Below, piece after piece: positions 52,407 through 61,869 of a stretch of DNA of 64,000 bases. Below the pieces are notes generated by a model that was not told the DNA's origin, did no database searches, and saw only the letters and a list, made by a program, of their open reading frames with translations. Each line of letters starts with the position of its first letter. Position 1 is the first letter of the stretch. The stretch is taken from the NCBI GenBank assembly GCA_014763615.1, contig JACXVB010000006.1:1-64000 (forward strand), read 5' to 3'. Source of the stretch: Sphingobacteriales bacterium. Its GTDB lineage: Bacteria > Bacteroidota > Bacteroidia > Sphingobacteriales > Sphingobacteriaceae. The position numbers were made by a program, and so were the translations under genes.

Positions 52407-52461
52407 ATTTTTCTCTGAGAAGAGAAGTTGAAGAATTTAGGTCAATAAATTTTATAATTCT

Positions 52462-52492
52462 TTTGAATTATAAAAAAACAAGCCTATATTTG
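52462..52492 (+). promoter_or_regulatory. Promoter of rpmH
   Basis: TTTG (52462-52465), a 19-base spacer and TATATTTG (52485-52492) match the Bacteroidota consensus. The rpmH start is at 52531, leaving a leader of about 30 bases. Confidence 0.8.
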
Positions 52493-52530
52493 CGCTCTTG
52501 TTTTAAAAGAGAGAATTATAATATAGCGTC

Positions 52531-52689
52531 ATGAAAAGAACATTCCAGCCTTCTCAGAGAAAAAGAAGAAACAAACACGGTTTCAGAGAAAGAATGTCTA
52601 CTGCAAACGGTAGAAGAGTTTTAGCTTCAAGAAGAGCAAAAGGTAGAAAAAGATTAACAGTATCAGACGATCGTCGTCATAAAGCATAA
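52531..52689 (+). CDS. rpmH: 50S ribosomal protein L34
   Basis: This 52-residue basic protein belongs to the large ribosomal subunit. It begins [18 protein letters not shown], the L34 signature, and continues with [22 protein letters not shown]. The C-terminal V-S-D-D-R-R-H-K-A tail is a few residues longer than in E. coli L34 (46), as seen in Bacteroidota. It heads the rpmH-rnpA-yidD group that is usual near the origin in many bacteria, although no oriC-type DnaA boxes or dnaA gene are seen here. Confidence 0.98.
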   Translation: MKRTFQPSQRKRRNKHGFRERMSTANGRRVLASRRAKGRKRLTVSDDRRHKA

Positions 52690-52701
52690 TTTTGCTTGCT
52701 T

Positions 52702-52755
52702 TAATTATCTGTAATGAGATAATTACCGGCGTTTAAAATCTGCTTAAACCACGGT
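52702..52755 (+). promoter_or_regulatory. Two adjacent hairpins in the rpmH-rnpA spacer
   Basis: The first hairpin pairs TAATTATCT with AGATAATTA (52702-52725, loop of 6). The second pairs ACCG and GTTTAA with TTAAAC and CGGT (52725-52755) with a small internal loop. The second ends two bases before the rnpA start codon at 52758, so it could limit ribosome access. No T-run follows, so a simple terminator is unlikely. An mRNA processing or attenuation role is inferred. Confidence 0.45.
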
Positions 52756-52757
52756 AA

Positions 52758-53153
52758 ATGGCAACCAAAATATACAGTTTCAAAAAAGAAGAACGGTTAT
52801 GTAGTAAGAAACTCTTATCAGAGTTATTCAATAACGGTTCTTCTTTTTTATTATATCCTTTCCGAGTTTCTTGGATTTACTCCTCAGATCCTTTTCAAAA
52901 GTTTCCAATACAAGTAGTTATTGCAGTTCCTAAAAAGCGGTTTAAGTTAAGTGTGGATAGAAATTTGATTAAAAGAAAAATCAGAGAAGCTTATCGTTTA
53001 AACAAGCAAGAAAATCTTTATCTAAATTTAAAGGAGAAAAAAATCTTATTAGGATTAAGTTATGTAGGTAACCAAGTTCATGAATTTGATTATTTGGAGA
53101 AAAAACTTTTAGCCGCGTTTAAGCTTTTATTAAAACAGATGGAACAGCAATGA
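52758..53153 (+). CDS. rnpA: Ribonuclease P protein component
   Basis: RnpA assists the RNase P RNA in cutting the 5' leader of tRNA precursors. The 131-residue protein contains the family RNR signature in '[18 protein letters not shown]' (residues about 72-89) and the N-terminal '[17 protein letters not shown]'. It lies 68 bases after rpmH and overlaps yidD by four bases (ATGA). The spacer contains two hairpins that may tune its translation against that of rpmH. Confidence 0.95.
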   Translation: MATKIYSFKKEERLCSKKLLSELFNNGSSFLLYPFRVSWIYSSDPFQKFPIQVVIAVPKKRFKLSVDRNLIKRKIREAYRLNKQENLYLNLKEKKILLGLSYVGNQVHEFDYLEKKLLAAFKLLLKQMEQQ

Positions 53154-53380
53154 AAATTATCAAAGCAATTATCGGATTTATATTTCTTTTCATTATTAAA
53201 GCTTATCAGTATTTAATTTCACCTTTAACAGGTGCCTCATGTAGATTTACACCAACTTGCTCACAATACGGTGCAGAAGCTATTAAGAAACATGGTCCAT
53301 TTAAAGGTGGATGGCTTACTCTAAAAAGATTAGGCAAGTGTCATCCATGGGGTAAACATGGTTATGATCCAGTTCCTTAA
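53150..53380 (+). CDS. yidD: Membrane protein insertion efficiency factor YidD
   Basis: YidD helps insertion of inner membrane proteins by the YidC/Sec route. The 76-residue protein has an N-terminal amphipathic or membrane helix and the conserved '[28 protein letters not shown]' region with its three cysteines in order (C-R-F-T-P-T-C and a later C-H-P-W). It is coupled to rnpA upstream by a 4-base overlap, the standard arrangement. yidC is not adjacent here. Confidence 0.95.
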   Translation: MKIIKAIIGFIFLFIIKAYQYLISPLTGASCRFTPTCSQYGAEAIKKHGPFKGGWLTLKRLGKCHPWGKHGYDPVP

Positions 53381-53398
53381 GTTTTATTTTAATTTTCA

Positions 53399-54088
53399 AT
53401 GGCATTAATTTTACAAATAGAAACCGCAACGCAAACTTGCTCTGTTGCTTTAGCTCAAGACGGCGTTTTATTAGCCTATAAAGAACAAACGGAAAGAAAT
53501 ATTCATGCATCTGTGATTACTTTATTTATAGAGGAGTTGATGCAAAAAGCGGATAAGAAATTTCAAGATTTAGAGGCTATTGCCGTAAGTATGGGTCCAG
53601 GTTCTTATACAGGGCTGAGGATAGGTGTTTCTACCGCAAAAGGATTGTGCTATGCTTTAGATATCCCATTAATTGCTGTAAATACCTTAGAAGCAATGTC
53701 TTCGGGTTTTGTGGCGAATCATTTTTCGGTCAATTCTCAAACCTTATTCTGCCCCATGATTGATGCTAGAAGAATGGAAGTATATTGTGCTATTTTTAAT
53801 GCAGAAACGCAGCAAATTCAAGAAACTAAAGCAGAAATTATTGATGAGCATAGTTTTAAACACTTATTAACTTCAAACATTATTTATTTTTTTGGTGATG
53901 GCGCCACTAAATGTGAATCGGTTTTAGGATTGCATTTAAATGCGAGAGTAATAGATGATTTTGAAAACTCTGCAAGGCATTTAACCCGATTAGCGCATGA
54001 AAAATTTTTGAAAAATGAATTTGAAGATGTGGCGTATTTCGAGCCTTTTTATTTGAAAGATTTTATTGCTGGCAAAAAAGCTAATTAA
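53399..54088 (+). CDS. tsaB: tRNA threonylcarbamoyladenosine synthesis protein TsaB
   Basis: TsaB is a non-catalytic partner of TsaD in making the t6A modification at A37 of ANN-decoding tRNAs. The 229-residue protein has the ASKHA fold with 'ILQIETATQTCSVAL' near the N-terminus and 'SMGPGSYTGLRIGVSTAKGL' around residues 64-83. The residues that bind ATP and metal in TsaD are not all present, as expected. It follows yidD by 18 bases on the same strand and overlaps the convergent DUF5723 gene by four bases. Confidence 0.93.
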   Translation: MALILQIETATQTCSVALAQDGVLLAYKEQTERNIHASVITLFIEELMQKADKKFQDLEAIAVSMGPGSYTGLRIGVSTAKGLCYALDIPLIAVNTLEAMSSGFVANHFSVNSQTLFCPMIDARRMEVYCAIFNAETQQIQETKAEIIDEHSFKHLLTSNIIYFFGDGATKCESVLGLHLNARVIDDFENSARHLTRLAHEKFLKNEFEDVAYFEPFYLKDFIAGKKAN

Positions 54089-55548
54089 TGATTTCTTCTA
54101 TTGTTTTTCCTACTTCTTTTATCAGTCTGTTTATCTTTTTTCTGAAGTGCCCGACGTTCTTTTTTGCTTAATCTCACCACGTATCCAGTTTCTTTATCAT
54201 TCAAACCTCTTATTTCATCGGCATTGCCAATGGTTTGCATTTTTCTGCCAAATTTCACATTTAATCCTAAATAAATACTTCCTATTGGTTTCCCACTCCC
54301 AATATTCTGATTTTTAGTAAGATATCCTTTAGCAAAATAATAAGAAGGAAAAAGAGATTCAGAACCTAAATAGAACTCTGCATTTGCCGATTGAATTAAA
54401 ATTTGACTCCCTAAATTCCAAGAAGTATTAAAATCATAAATTGGGTTTAAACTGATTAAAAAAGCATTTTTTCTAAAATTATTTAGCAAAGCAATTTGCC
54501 CATCAGGTCTAAAAACGCTTTTAGAAAATATGAAAATTGGTTTGTAAAAACCGAAATTTTTGGATGCCGCCAAATCAATTTTAGTGTCAATTACAGTATT
54601 AAACCTTTTGTGTTTCTGGTTTACATTAATGATATTCCTAAATGAACTAAAATATTGGCTGCTAGTAGAGTTAGTAGAATTTGATGAAACCTTTACGGTG
54701 TCATTAAACTGATAATACGAGCTATTTTTCGACCAATGAATGAATCCTAAATCTTTGATATTTAAGGTGATGTAAATATTTTTTTTAGAAGTGTAAGAAA
54801 CTCCTCCACTTATAGCCAATCCCATATTTCTTAAGTTTGGAAGTAACTTTTTGTAAGTAAAACTATCGGTTCCAAAACTTGAGGTATAATTTCCAACTAA
54901 TTTGGTCTGAAATGATTCTGGGGATAATATTTCTAAATTGGAGGAATTGATGTTGATTTTAGAATAGGTTGCACCATTCAAAAGACTAAATTTCCCTCCA
55001 AAAGCCCATTTTTTATCGTAATCTTCACGATAGTTTACACTCAATTGCCAGTAAGATTGGTTGTATCCTCTGCTATTTAAAACGTTATCGTAAAAGGATT
55101 GATTAAAATTTTGATAGGTATCTAAAAGTGCTAAAGTCTCGTCAGTAACATATCCTTTTAAATCGTTTTTAAACTGAAGAGAAAAACCGAGTTCTCTATT
55201 ATAATTTACAGTTTTAAAAATCCTGAGATTGAATAAATTTACAGTACTCTTTGAGTAGATTTTGTTGGTTTCTCCATTTCCTAAACTCGGAAAATTTGAG
55301 CCGTGGAGTGTTTTGTTAAAAATTAAGTTCTTCAAAGCATTATCTGATTTTCCGGTAAAGAGAAGGTAAAAATCAAAAGCCGGAAGGATATTTATTTGAT
55401 ATTTCCTGCTCAAATCTTTTTGAAAACTAGCCTGAACAGGATTTTCAGTAGCATCGTAGAGCGTTCCACTATGTGTTAAAGAAATTTGCTGACAGAATAG
55501 CTCAAAAGGTATCGCCAAGAATAGTAATGCCAAGCAAAATTTCTTCAT
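54085..55548 (-). CDS. DUF5723 outer membrane beta-barrel protein
   Basis: The 487-residue protein has a signal peptide (about 1-20, ending ELFCQQ) and a beta-strand-rich body with the opening 'SLTHSGTLYDATENPVQASF', typical of DUF5723 proteins of Bacteroidota. It reads as an outer membrane barrel with many aromatic-ended strands. The C-terminus is unusual: it is strongly charged and disordered (about 450-487; K-K-E-R-R-A-L-Q-K-K-D-K). Function of the family is unknown. It follows the next upstream gene (55597-57216) on the same strand after 48 bases. Confidence 0.8.
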   Translation of the reverse strand: MKKFCLALLFLAIPFELFCQQISLTHSGTLYDATENPVQASFQKDLSRKYQINILPAFDFYLLFTGKSDNALKNLIFNKTLHGSNFPSLGNGETNKIYSKSTVNLFNLRIFKTVNYNRELGFSLQFKNDLKGYVTDETLALLDTYQNFNQSFYDNVLNSRGYNQSYWQLSVNYREDYDKKWAFGGKFSLLNGATYSKININSSNLEILSPESFQTKLVGNYTSSFGTDSFTYKKLLPNLRNMGLAISGGVSYTSKKNIYITLNIKDLGFIHWSKNSSYYQFNDTVKVSSNSTNSTSSQYFSSFRNIINVNQKHKRFNTVIDTKIDLAASKNFGFYKPIFIFSKSVFRPDGQIALLNNFRKNAFLISLNPIYDFNTSWNLGSQILIQSANAEFYLGSESLFPSYYFAKGYLTKNQNIGSGKPIGSIYLGLNVKFGRKMQTIGNADEIRGLNDKETGYVVRLSKKERRALQKKDKQTDKRSRKNNRRNH

Positions 55549-55596
55549 TCTCTAATTTATCAGTAATAATTGATAATTAAAGAATGAATGGCAAAT

Positions 55597-57216
55597 TTAT
55601 TGTGTGAGTGAATCTAATAAAGCAGAATCTACTTTTGGTAGTAAATCCTCTTGTCCGGGTAACTTACTCATGTATAAATTGGTGAAAAATCGATCTTGAT
55701 CAGCACTAAACTGAATGGCTAAACCATAAATGTCTGACCAATTAAAATGATTGCTTTTAAAGCTATTATACGCAGAATTGTTTAAGAAAGAACGAATAAT
55801 TCCTTTAGAATTACTATTGTGAATGAAATAGAAAATATTTCCTTGATTGGTTAAGTATTGCTGAAAATCTAAGTTTTTATCTGTTCTGATAAGGAAATTT
55901 TGGCTAGTGTAATGCTGTAAAAAGCGCTTTAGGGCAAGGGTGTTATTGGCTACAATCAAATGATTTTCTACAACGGCATAATAAGGTCTTGTGAAATAAT
56001 TGAATGGATCTCCCATAAAATAATAAAACAAATAAGAATCGTCTAAATGTCTAACTTCATCAGAAGTTGGAGAACTTATGGTTGACATTAGGAAAGATAA
56101 TCGGTTGATATTGTTGCTTTTAATGATTCCGATTTTATCTCCCGAAGCTAACTGCAAAACACCAAATTCTGGCCCGATAACTGGGATTAATTCCTCTTCT
56201 ATATTAATGGAATGTTTTTTGGTGATATTATCTAACTGTGCTTTTAGTTTGGCTGACTCTTGTCTTTGGGCAAAAAGTTCATCTAAACCCTTTCTAAATT
56301 TTTTAAAATCTGAAACGTAATAAAATGAATAGTTAGCGGCATCATACGGAACAATATTTTTTAAAGTAGAATTTCCGGGTTTTTGAGCTAAGAATAAGTT
56401 AAAATAATCTTTCGTTTTTAGGTTCGCTTCAGTAATTCCGCTAAACATAAAAGCATTTTTTTGGTAGTTGATGTTCAGCGTTGCACAAGCATCTATAGCT
56501 TTTAAGGCAAAAGTTTCAACCGGATTTTTTCTGGATGAAAAGTTATTCAGTAATTCAGGAACTTTAGAAAAATTGATGTAAAGATTCGCAATGGAATTTT
56601 TGTTTCTCGGGTTATTAAAATCGATTTTAAAATGATTTTTTTCCTTTCCTTTCAATATCAAATCACGGCTAGTTTTTACTAAACTTCTTTCAAAACTTCC
56701 AATTAATAAATGATGATGTAGCATGAAATAGAAATTTGCATGATTGCTAAAAGCGATTCTATAGGTATCAATTTTCTGTAAGGAATCTTTAGTAATTTTA
56801 TATTTAGCTGTTAAAGCTTTTAAAAAATCAACTTCATTTAAACTAAAATCTCTACTAAAAGGTGCTACAACTAAAATATTGGCAGTACTTTTTTCGGTTT
56901 GATGTAGAGCGAAGAATAAATCACTTTTTCTAAAAGCAGGAGCGATGTTTGGGTCATCAATAAATATTTTCTTTAATGCATCTAAATGAGAGATATTTTT
57001 ATCACCCAGAATATCTTTAAATAAACCAAAATCTTTAAAAATATCATAAAATGAAGTTTCATTTTTATATTCAAAAACTAAAGAAGCATTTTCTGGGATA
57101 ACATAAAAGGCTCTTTCACTAGAATTTTCTGCACCAGTAAGGTTTTTAAAATAAAGCCAGGTAACAGCAATAATCCCTAAAATTAATAAGCTAATAGTGA
57201 TGATAATCTTCTTCAT
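55597..57216 (-). CDS. Membrane-anchored hypothetical protein (DUF3352-like)
   Basis: The 539-residue protein has one N-terminal membrane helix (about 3-20, IIITISLLILGIIAVTWLYF) and a large extracytoplasmic part. I start at ATG 57216 because the helix begins directly there; a longer in-frame form would add 20 unlike residues. The pattern 'YVIPENASLVFEYKNETSFYDIF' and later 'PVIGPEFGVLQLASGDK' with 'YAVVENHLIVANNTLALKRFL' resembles DUF3352-type proteins, which have repeated halves that inspect substrates or act as periplasmic scaffolds. The function is not known. It probably shares a transcript with the DUF5723 gene. Confidence 0.65.
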   Translation of the reverse strand: MKKIIITISLLILGIIAVTWLYFKNLTGAENSSERAFYVIPENASLVFEYKNETSFYDIFKDFGLFKDILGDKNISHLDALKKIFIDDPNIAPAFRKSDLFFALHQTEKSTANILVVAPFSRDFSLNEVDFLKALTAKYKITKDSLQKIDTYRIAFSNHANFYFMLHHHLLIGSFERSLVKTSRDLILKGKEKNHFKIDFNNPRNKNSIANLYINFSKVPELLNNFSSRKNPVETFALKAIDACATLNINYQKNAFMFSGITEANLKTKDYFNLFLAQKPGNSTLKNIVPYDAANYSFYYVSDFKKFRKGLDELFAQRQESAKLKAQLDNITKKHSINIEEELIPVIGPEFGVLQLASGDKIGIIKSNNINRLSFLMSTISSPTSDEVRHLDDSYLFYYFMGDPFNYFTRPYYAVVENHLIVANNTLALKRFLQHYTSQNFLIRTDKNLDFQQYLTNQGNIFYFIHNSNSKGIIRSFLNNSAYNSFKSNHFNWSDIYGLAIQFSADQDRFFTNLYMSKLPGQEDLLPKVDSALLDSLTQ

Positions 57217-57311
57217 TTCAAATATCCTTGTCAACAAAAATAGATTTTTGAACCGAAGGCTAAAAATTGAATGCATCTTTATTAAATTAGCAAAACCTTC
57301 AACACACAGAA

Positions 57312-57698
57312 ATGAATAAAAGAATCATCATTACAGCATCAGTTTTTGGTGCTTTAGCAGTTATTTTAGGGGCTTTTGGTGCTCATAGTTTAAAGAAAAT
57401 ATTGAGTGCAGATCAGATGGAAATATGGCATACTGCAGTTCAATATCACTTTTATCATACTTTTGCCTTATTATTTCTTACTACTTTTGCCAGATTTAAA
57501 AACAACATGATTAATTTTTCTTCCTACTGTTTTTCTTTAGGAATCGTCTTTTTTAGTGGCTCTCTTTATTTATTGTCGTTAAAAGATGTTTTCCATTGGG
57601 AAAGTGCAAATGTGTTGGGTCCAATTACGCCAATAGGAGGTTTGTTTTTTATTTTAGGATGGCTGAGTTTACTTTTAGCCGCCATAAGGGATAAATAA
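57312..57698 (+). CDS. DUF423 membrane protein (YgdD-like)
   Basis: The 128-residue protein has four membrane helices and the family opening 'FGALAVILGAFGAHSLKKIL' with 'WHTAVQYHFYHTFALL' and 'GPITPIGGLFFILGW', which are DUF423 marks. The biochemical role is unknown. It lies three bases before priA, so they are probably co-transcribed. It diverges from the DUF3352-like gene. Confidence 0.92.
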   Translation: MNKRIIITASVFGALAVILGAFGAHSLKKILSADQMEIWHTAVQYHFYHTFALLFLTTFARFKNNMINFSSYCFSLGIVFFSGSLYLLSLKDVFHWESANVLGPITPIGGLFFILGWLSLLLAAIRDK

Positions 57699-57701
57699 CA
57701 A

Positions 57702-60182
57702 ATGATAGCTTTCGAAACTGAGCCTGCAGATCATCAAACTTTGTTTGTGGAAGTGATTTTGCCATTGGCCATTCCAAAGACTTATACTTATCGGGTTCCT
57801 GCAAAATTGAATGATTTTGCAGAGCAGGGTAGAAGAGCCGTGGTTCAGTTTGGGAAAAGTAAAATCTATACCGCTATTATTTACAAAATAAATAAAACTG
57901 CACCCACAAATTATGAAGCAAAATATTTGCTAGATATTATTGATGCACAAGCCATTGTAACAGAAACTCAAATTCAATTTTGGCATTGGATAGCTGATTA
58001 TTATCTCTGTACTTTGGGCGAAGTAATGTCGGCTGCGCTTCCTTCGGCTTTAAAATTAGCCAGTGAAACACGTGTTATTCTCAACTTAGAATATGATTTT
58101 GATAGAAATGAGTTAAACGATAAGGAGTTTTTGATTCTGGATGCTTTAGAGTTACGGCATGAGTTGAGTATCAGTGAAATCAGTAAAATACTCGCTCAAA
58201 AATCAGTTTTCCCTTTGCTTAAAAGTTTACTCGAAAAGAAAATCATTTTTATTTCAGAAGAAATCAGCGAAAAATATCAGCCTAAAAAAGTCTCAATCAT
58301 TGAGCTGAATAACTTCTATCAAGACAAAGAAAATTTAAAAGAACTTTTTCAAATCTTAGAAAGAGCACCAAAGCAATTAGATGTGTTATTAGCTTTTATC
58401 AAATTAAAAAAAGAAAAAAGCGAGATTAAAAAGTCTGAATTATTGGAAGCCTCAGGAGCTAGTTCTGCCATTATTAAGGCGTTAATTGATAAAGAAATCT
58501 TTTATCCATCAGAAAAAATAGTGAGCAGATTTTCAACAACAGATGACGCTATCACAACAGATTTTAAATTGAATGAAGATCAAAGTCAAGCCTTAGTGCA
58601 GATTAAAAGTTTGTTTAAAGAAAAAGGAGTTAATCTTTTACATGGGATTACCTCATCTGGTAAAACTCAAATCTACATTCGTTTAATTGAGGATTATCTG
58701 TCTAAAGGACAACAAGTATTATATCTCTTGCCCGAAATTGCATTAACCGGCCAAATGATTGATAGATTAAAGATTTACTTTGGAAATCAAATTATCGTTT
58801 ACCATAGTAGATTTAATGATAATGAGCGAGCAGAGATTTGGCAAAAAGTTTTGAATAATGAAGTGAAAGTAGTTTTAGGTGCAAGATCATCTATTTTTCT
58901 TCCTTTTTCTGATTTAGGTTTGATCATCGTTGATGAAGAACATGAATCTAGCTTTAAACAGTATGATCCAGCGCCAAGATACCATGCTCGGGATGCTGCC
59001 ATCGTGTTGGGTCATTTGATGGGTGCTAAGGTGCTTTTAGGGTCGGCTACACCATCTTTAGAAACGTATTTTAATGCCTTAAATAAAAAATATGGTTTAA
59101 TTAAGTTAGAAACACGTTTTGGAGGGGTGAAAATGCCCGCGATTGAGGTGGTAAGTATCAGTGAAGAAAAAAGTAGAAAGCTGATCAAGGAAAATTTCAC
59201 AAGTGTATTATTAGCACAAATTCAGGCTACCTTAGCAAGAAAAGAGCAGATTATTCTTTTTCAAAACAGGAGAGGATATGTGCCTATCTTAATTTGTAAA
59301 ACCTGTGGAAATACACCAAAATGTATTAATTGCGATGTAAGTTTAACTTATCATAAAGCATCAGGCAAACTGCATTGTCATTATTGTGGATATAAGGAAG
59401 ACAACTTAACAGAATGTCCGGCTTGCGGCTCAAAACATATTGAGTACAAGGGTTTAGGAACCGAAAAAGTGGAGGACGATTTAAAGGTTTTATTGCCCGA
59501 AGCTCGAATTGCAAGGCTAGATTATGATAGTACCCGAAATAAAAATGCCCACCATATTATTTTAAATGACTTTGAGGACGGGAAGATTGATATTTTGATT
59601 GGAACTCAAATGGTAGCAAAAGGATTAGATTTTGATAATGTAACCTTGATTGGGATTATTAATGCGGATAGCATCATACAGTTCCCTGATTTTAGAGCTT
59701 ATGAACGAAGTTATCAAATGCTCTCTCAAGTAGCAGGTAGAGCCGGTAGAAGAACCAAGCAGGGAAGCGTGCTGATTCAAACTTATGACACTAAGCACCG
59801 TGTAATAAAACAAGTTGTAAATTATGATTATGAGGGGATGTATCGCGAGGAAATGATAGAAAGGAAGCAATTTAAATATCCACCTTATTATAAAATGATT
59901 CAGGTTGATTTAAAACATAAAGATTTAGGTCAACTACTTTTAATTTCAGATAAATTTGCCGCTATCTTGAAACGACAGTTTGGAGATATGATTTTAGGTC
60001 CACAAACTCCGTTAATTGGGAGAATTAGAAATTATTATATCCAAACAATCTTAATTAAAATAGATTGGAAAAATCAATCTATATCTAAAATTAAACACCT
60101 ACTCAAAGAACAAATTAGCGATTGTGAATTAGATAAAGCCAGTAAAGGAATTTTTATTCAGGTTGATATTGATCCTTATTAA
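57702..60182 (+). CDS. priA: Primosomal replication protein N' (PriA helicase)
   Basis: PriA reloads the replicative helicase at collapsed forks. The 826-residue length is normal. The N-terminal DNA-binding domain contains 'EVILPLAIPKTYTYRVPAKL'. Helicase motifs are Walker A GITSSGKT (315-322), DEEH (411-414) and 'VAGRAGRR' (motif VI). The zinc site is intact, with eight cysteines in four CxxC pairs (ICKTCGN, KCINCD, HCHYCGY, ECPACGS; about 530-580). It follows the DUF423 gene after 3 bases and meets a convergent gene with a 4-base overlap. Confidence 0.97.
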   Translation: MIAFETEPADHQTLFVEVILPLAIPKTYTYRVPAKLNDFAEQGRRAVVQFGKSKIYTAIIYKINKTAPTNYEAKYLLDIIDAQAIVTETQIQFWHWIADYYLCTLGEVMSAALPSALKLASETRVILNLEYDFDRNELNDKEFLILDALELRHELSISEISKILAQKSVFPLLKSLLEKKIIFISEEISEKYQPKKVSIIELNNFYQDKENLKELFQILERAPKQLDVLLAFIKLKKEKSEIKKSELLEASGASSAIIKALIDKEIFYPSEKIVSRFSTTDDAITTDFKLNEDQSQALVQIKSLFKEKGVNLLHGITSSGKTQIYIRLIEDYLSKGQQVLYLLPEIALTGQMIDRLKIYFGNQIIVYHSRFNDNERAEIWQKVLNNEVKVVLGARSSIFLPFSDLGLIIVDEEHESSFKQYDPAPRYHARDAAIVLGHLMGAKVLLGSATPSLETYFNALNKKYGLIKLETRFGGVKMPAIEVVSISEEKSRKLIKENFTSVLLAQIQATLARKEQIILFQNRRGYVPILICKTCGNTPKCINCDVSLTYHKASGKLHCHYCGYKEDNLTECPACGSKHIEYKGLGTEKVEDDLKVLLPEARIARLDYDSTRNKNAHHIILNDFEDGKIDILIGTQMVAKGLDFDNVTLIGIINADSIIQFPDFRAYERSYQMLSQVAGRAGRRTKQGSVLIQTYDTKHRVIKQVVNYDYEGMYREEMIERKQFKYPPYYKMIQVDLKHKDLGQLLLISDKFAAILKRQFGDMILGPQTPLIGRIRNYYIQTILIKIDWKNQSISKIKHLLKEQISDCELDKASKGIFIQVDIDPY

Positions 60183-60856
60183 TTGAAACCAAAACTATAT
60201 TCAAAACTTAGTAAGCCAATAGGTCTAGTGTTAAATTCCCATCTTCTATAATGGTTTTGAGATATGAGCGTATTGTTTGGTGATGATTTTATCTCTTTAT
60301 CATCACTGTAATAAAAATCAATCCCAGTTTCAACGCTGATGGTTAAAGCCTTGAAAAAATTATATTTTAATCCAATAAACGGATAAAACAATGCTCCATT
60401 TTTCTCTACATTGGCATTGTATAAAAGAGTAGAATTTCCAGGATTTCTAGAAGCTCCGTCAAAATTTATTTTTTGAAATCCAAAATCCAAACCATAAAAG
60501 GGTTGTAAATCACTGTAAACTATACTTCTTTCAAATCCTAGTTTAATATCAAGTGATTTATAGTTGCCCGTTACAATTTCACAGTTTTTACACTCATTCT
60601 CAAAAGTAAAATTATTGTTTTTATAAGTATAAACTTGAAATCGATAGCTGATTTGGTTGTCATTAGCTTTAAAAATAAGGCCGTTTAAAGGGGATAAATA
60701 GTATTTACTTGTACTTTTTACTTCGTTTAAAATTTTAGGCAATTCTTCTAAAGAAATTATTTTCAAACCGATGGAGTATTCAGCATTCGTCTGTGATTGT
60801 GAAAAAGCTTGCATCAAGAAGAAACATAATGCGAAACTGAGAAACGCTTTTTTCAT
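60179..60856 (-). CDS. Outer membrane beta-barrel protein, unassigned
   Basis: I cannot name a family. The 225-residue protein has a signal peptide (about 1-19, ending QAFSQ) and alternating strands typical of a small outer membrane barrel of OmpA or porT-like size ('DIKLGFERSIVYSDLQPFYGLDFGFQKI', 'FYPFIGLKYNFFKALTISVETG'). It ends in an aromatic strand (FEYSFGFN). One CxxC-type pair (ENECKNCE, near 87-94) is unusual for a barrel. Its stop overlaps priA by four bases. Confidence 0.6.
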   Translation of the reverse strand: MKKAFLSFALCFFLMQAFSQSQTNAEYSIGLKIISLEELPKILNEVKSTSKYYLSPLNGLIFKANDNQISYRFQVYTYKNNNFTFENECKNCEIVTGNYKSLDIKLGFERSIVYSDLQPFYGLDFGFQKINFDGASRNPGNSTLLYNANVEKNGALFYPFIGLKYNFFKALTISVETGIDFYYSDDKEIKSSPNNTLISQNHYRRWEFNTRPIGLLSFEYSFGFN

Positions 60857-61212
60857 TTAGCCTAAAATTTTGTTCTAAATTACTATTTATTTTGCCTTTC
60901 TCTGAAAAATTATCAAAAGAGTATAAATCACAAATCAGAATTTTTAAAATCTAGAGAAATGGATTTATTTTCAACAAAATGATACGTTACCATGTACAGT
61001 TTCACTAAAAACTGTTACAAATTGAAGTAGAGAATAAGGCAATTATTTATGATATGCAACAAAATACAACACAAAAATCATAAAGTCTAAAAGCAATAGT
61101 TTTTTAAATCATGAAATAAAAATCCTGATTGTCAGTATTTAACTTAAATTTATGGATGTAAAGCTAATAAATTGGCTCAATATTCCGTTTCAGAATCTAT
61201 TTTTGCGATTAA
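60857..61212. other. Divergent intergenic region upstream of pcm
   Basis: No gene is supported. TATTTTTG at 61198-61205 is a plausible -7 element for pcm, ending only 8 bases before the start codon, with a weak ATTG at 61171-61174 that is 23 bases away. The message may be leaderless. The 356 bases contain no strong hairpin that I can see. Confidence 0.45.
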
Positions 61213-61869
61213 ATGGCGTTTAAGTTTATAGATAATTACAGAGAAAAAGGAGCTAGAAAAAAGTTAGTTGAAGAGCTCAGAAAGCGTGGAATAGCTGATG
61301 AAAAAGTACTCGCAGTTATCGGGAAAGTGAAGCGTCATTATTTTTTTGATGAAACTTTTTGGGCTCAGGCTTATTTAGATAAAGCGTTTCCAATAGGTGA
61401 GGGCCAAACCATATCTAATCCTTATACCGTTGCTTATCAAAGTGAACTTTTACATATCAAAAAGGGAGATAAAGTTTTAGAAATAGGTACAGGATGTGGC
61501 TATCAAACTTGTGTTTTGATTGAGCTAGGAGCAGATGTTTACACCATAGAACGTCAAGAGAAGCTTTATCAGCGAACCATTCAGGTATTGCCGCACTTGG
61601 GTTATAAGGCACATTTTTTTCTTGGAGATGGTTCAAAAGGTATCGCAGAACATGCGCCTTACGATAAAATTATAGTCACAGCCGGAGCACCTATGGTTCC
61701 TCAGATTTTACTCAGGCAATTAAAAATTGGAGGAATATTAGTAATTCCTGTAGGAGATGAAAAAGAGCAAAAAATGGTAACAGTAATAAGGATAAATGAA
61801 AATGATTTCGAGAAAATTGTTTTGGATACTTTTCGTTTTGTGCCTTTACTAGGCGACCAAGCCTGGTGA
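61213..61869 (+). CDS. pcm: Protein-L-isoaspartate O-methyltransferase
   Basis: Pcm repairs isoaspartyl residues in aged proteins by SAM-dependent methylation. The 218-residue protein has 'FPIGEGQTISNPYTVAYQSELL' (active-site and substrate loop), the SAM-binding 'VLEIGTGCGYQTCVLIELGA' and 'YDKIIVTAGAP' with 'GGILVIPVGDE', all typical. The start ATG 61213 follows closely on a -7-like element. Its stop abuts the convergent smpB gene with no gap. Confidence 0.95.
   Translation: MAFKFIDNYREKGARKKLVEELRKRGIADEKVLAVIGKVKRHYFFDETFWAQAYLDKAFPIGEGQTISNPYTVAYQSELLHIKKGDKVLEIGTGCGYQTCVLIELGADVYTIERQEKLYQRTIQVLPHLGYKAHFFLGDGSKGIAEHAPYDKIIVTAGAPMVPQILLRQLKIGGILVIPVGDEKEQKMVTVIRINENDFEKIVLDTFRFVPLLGDQAW

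Noticed and set aside
52531-53380. Chromosome replication origin near rpmH-rnpA
   Set aside because: This cluster is close to oriC in many bacteria, but there is no dnaA gene and no cluster of TTATCCACA-type boxes here.
57217-57276. 20-residue extension of the DUF3352-like protein
   Set aside because: The membrane anchor begins at the downstream ATG; the extension is not signal-like.
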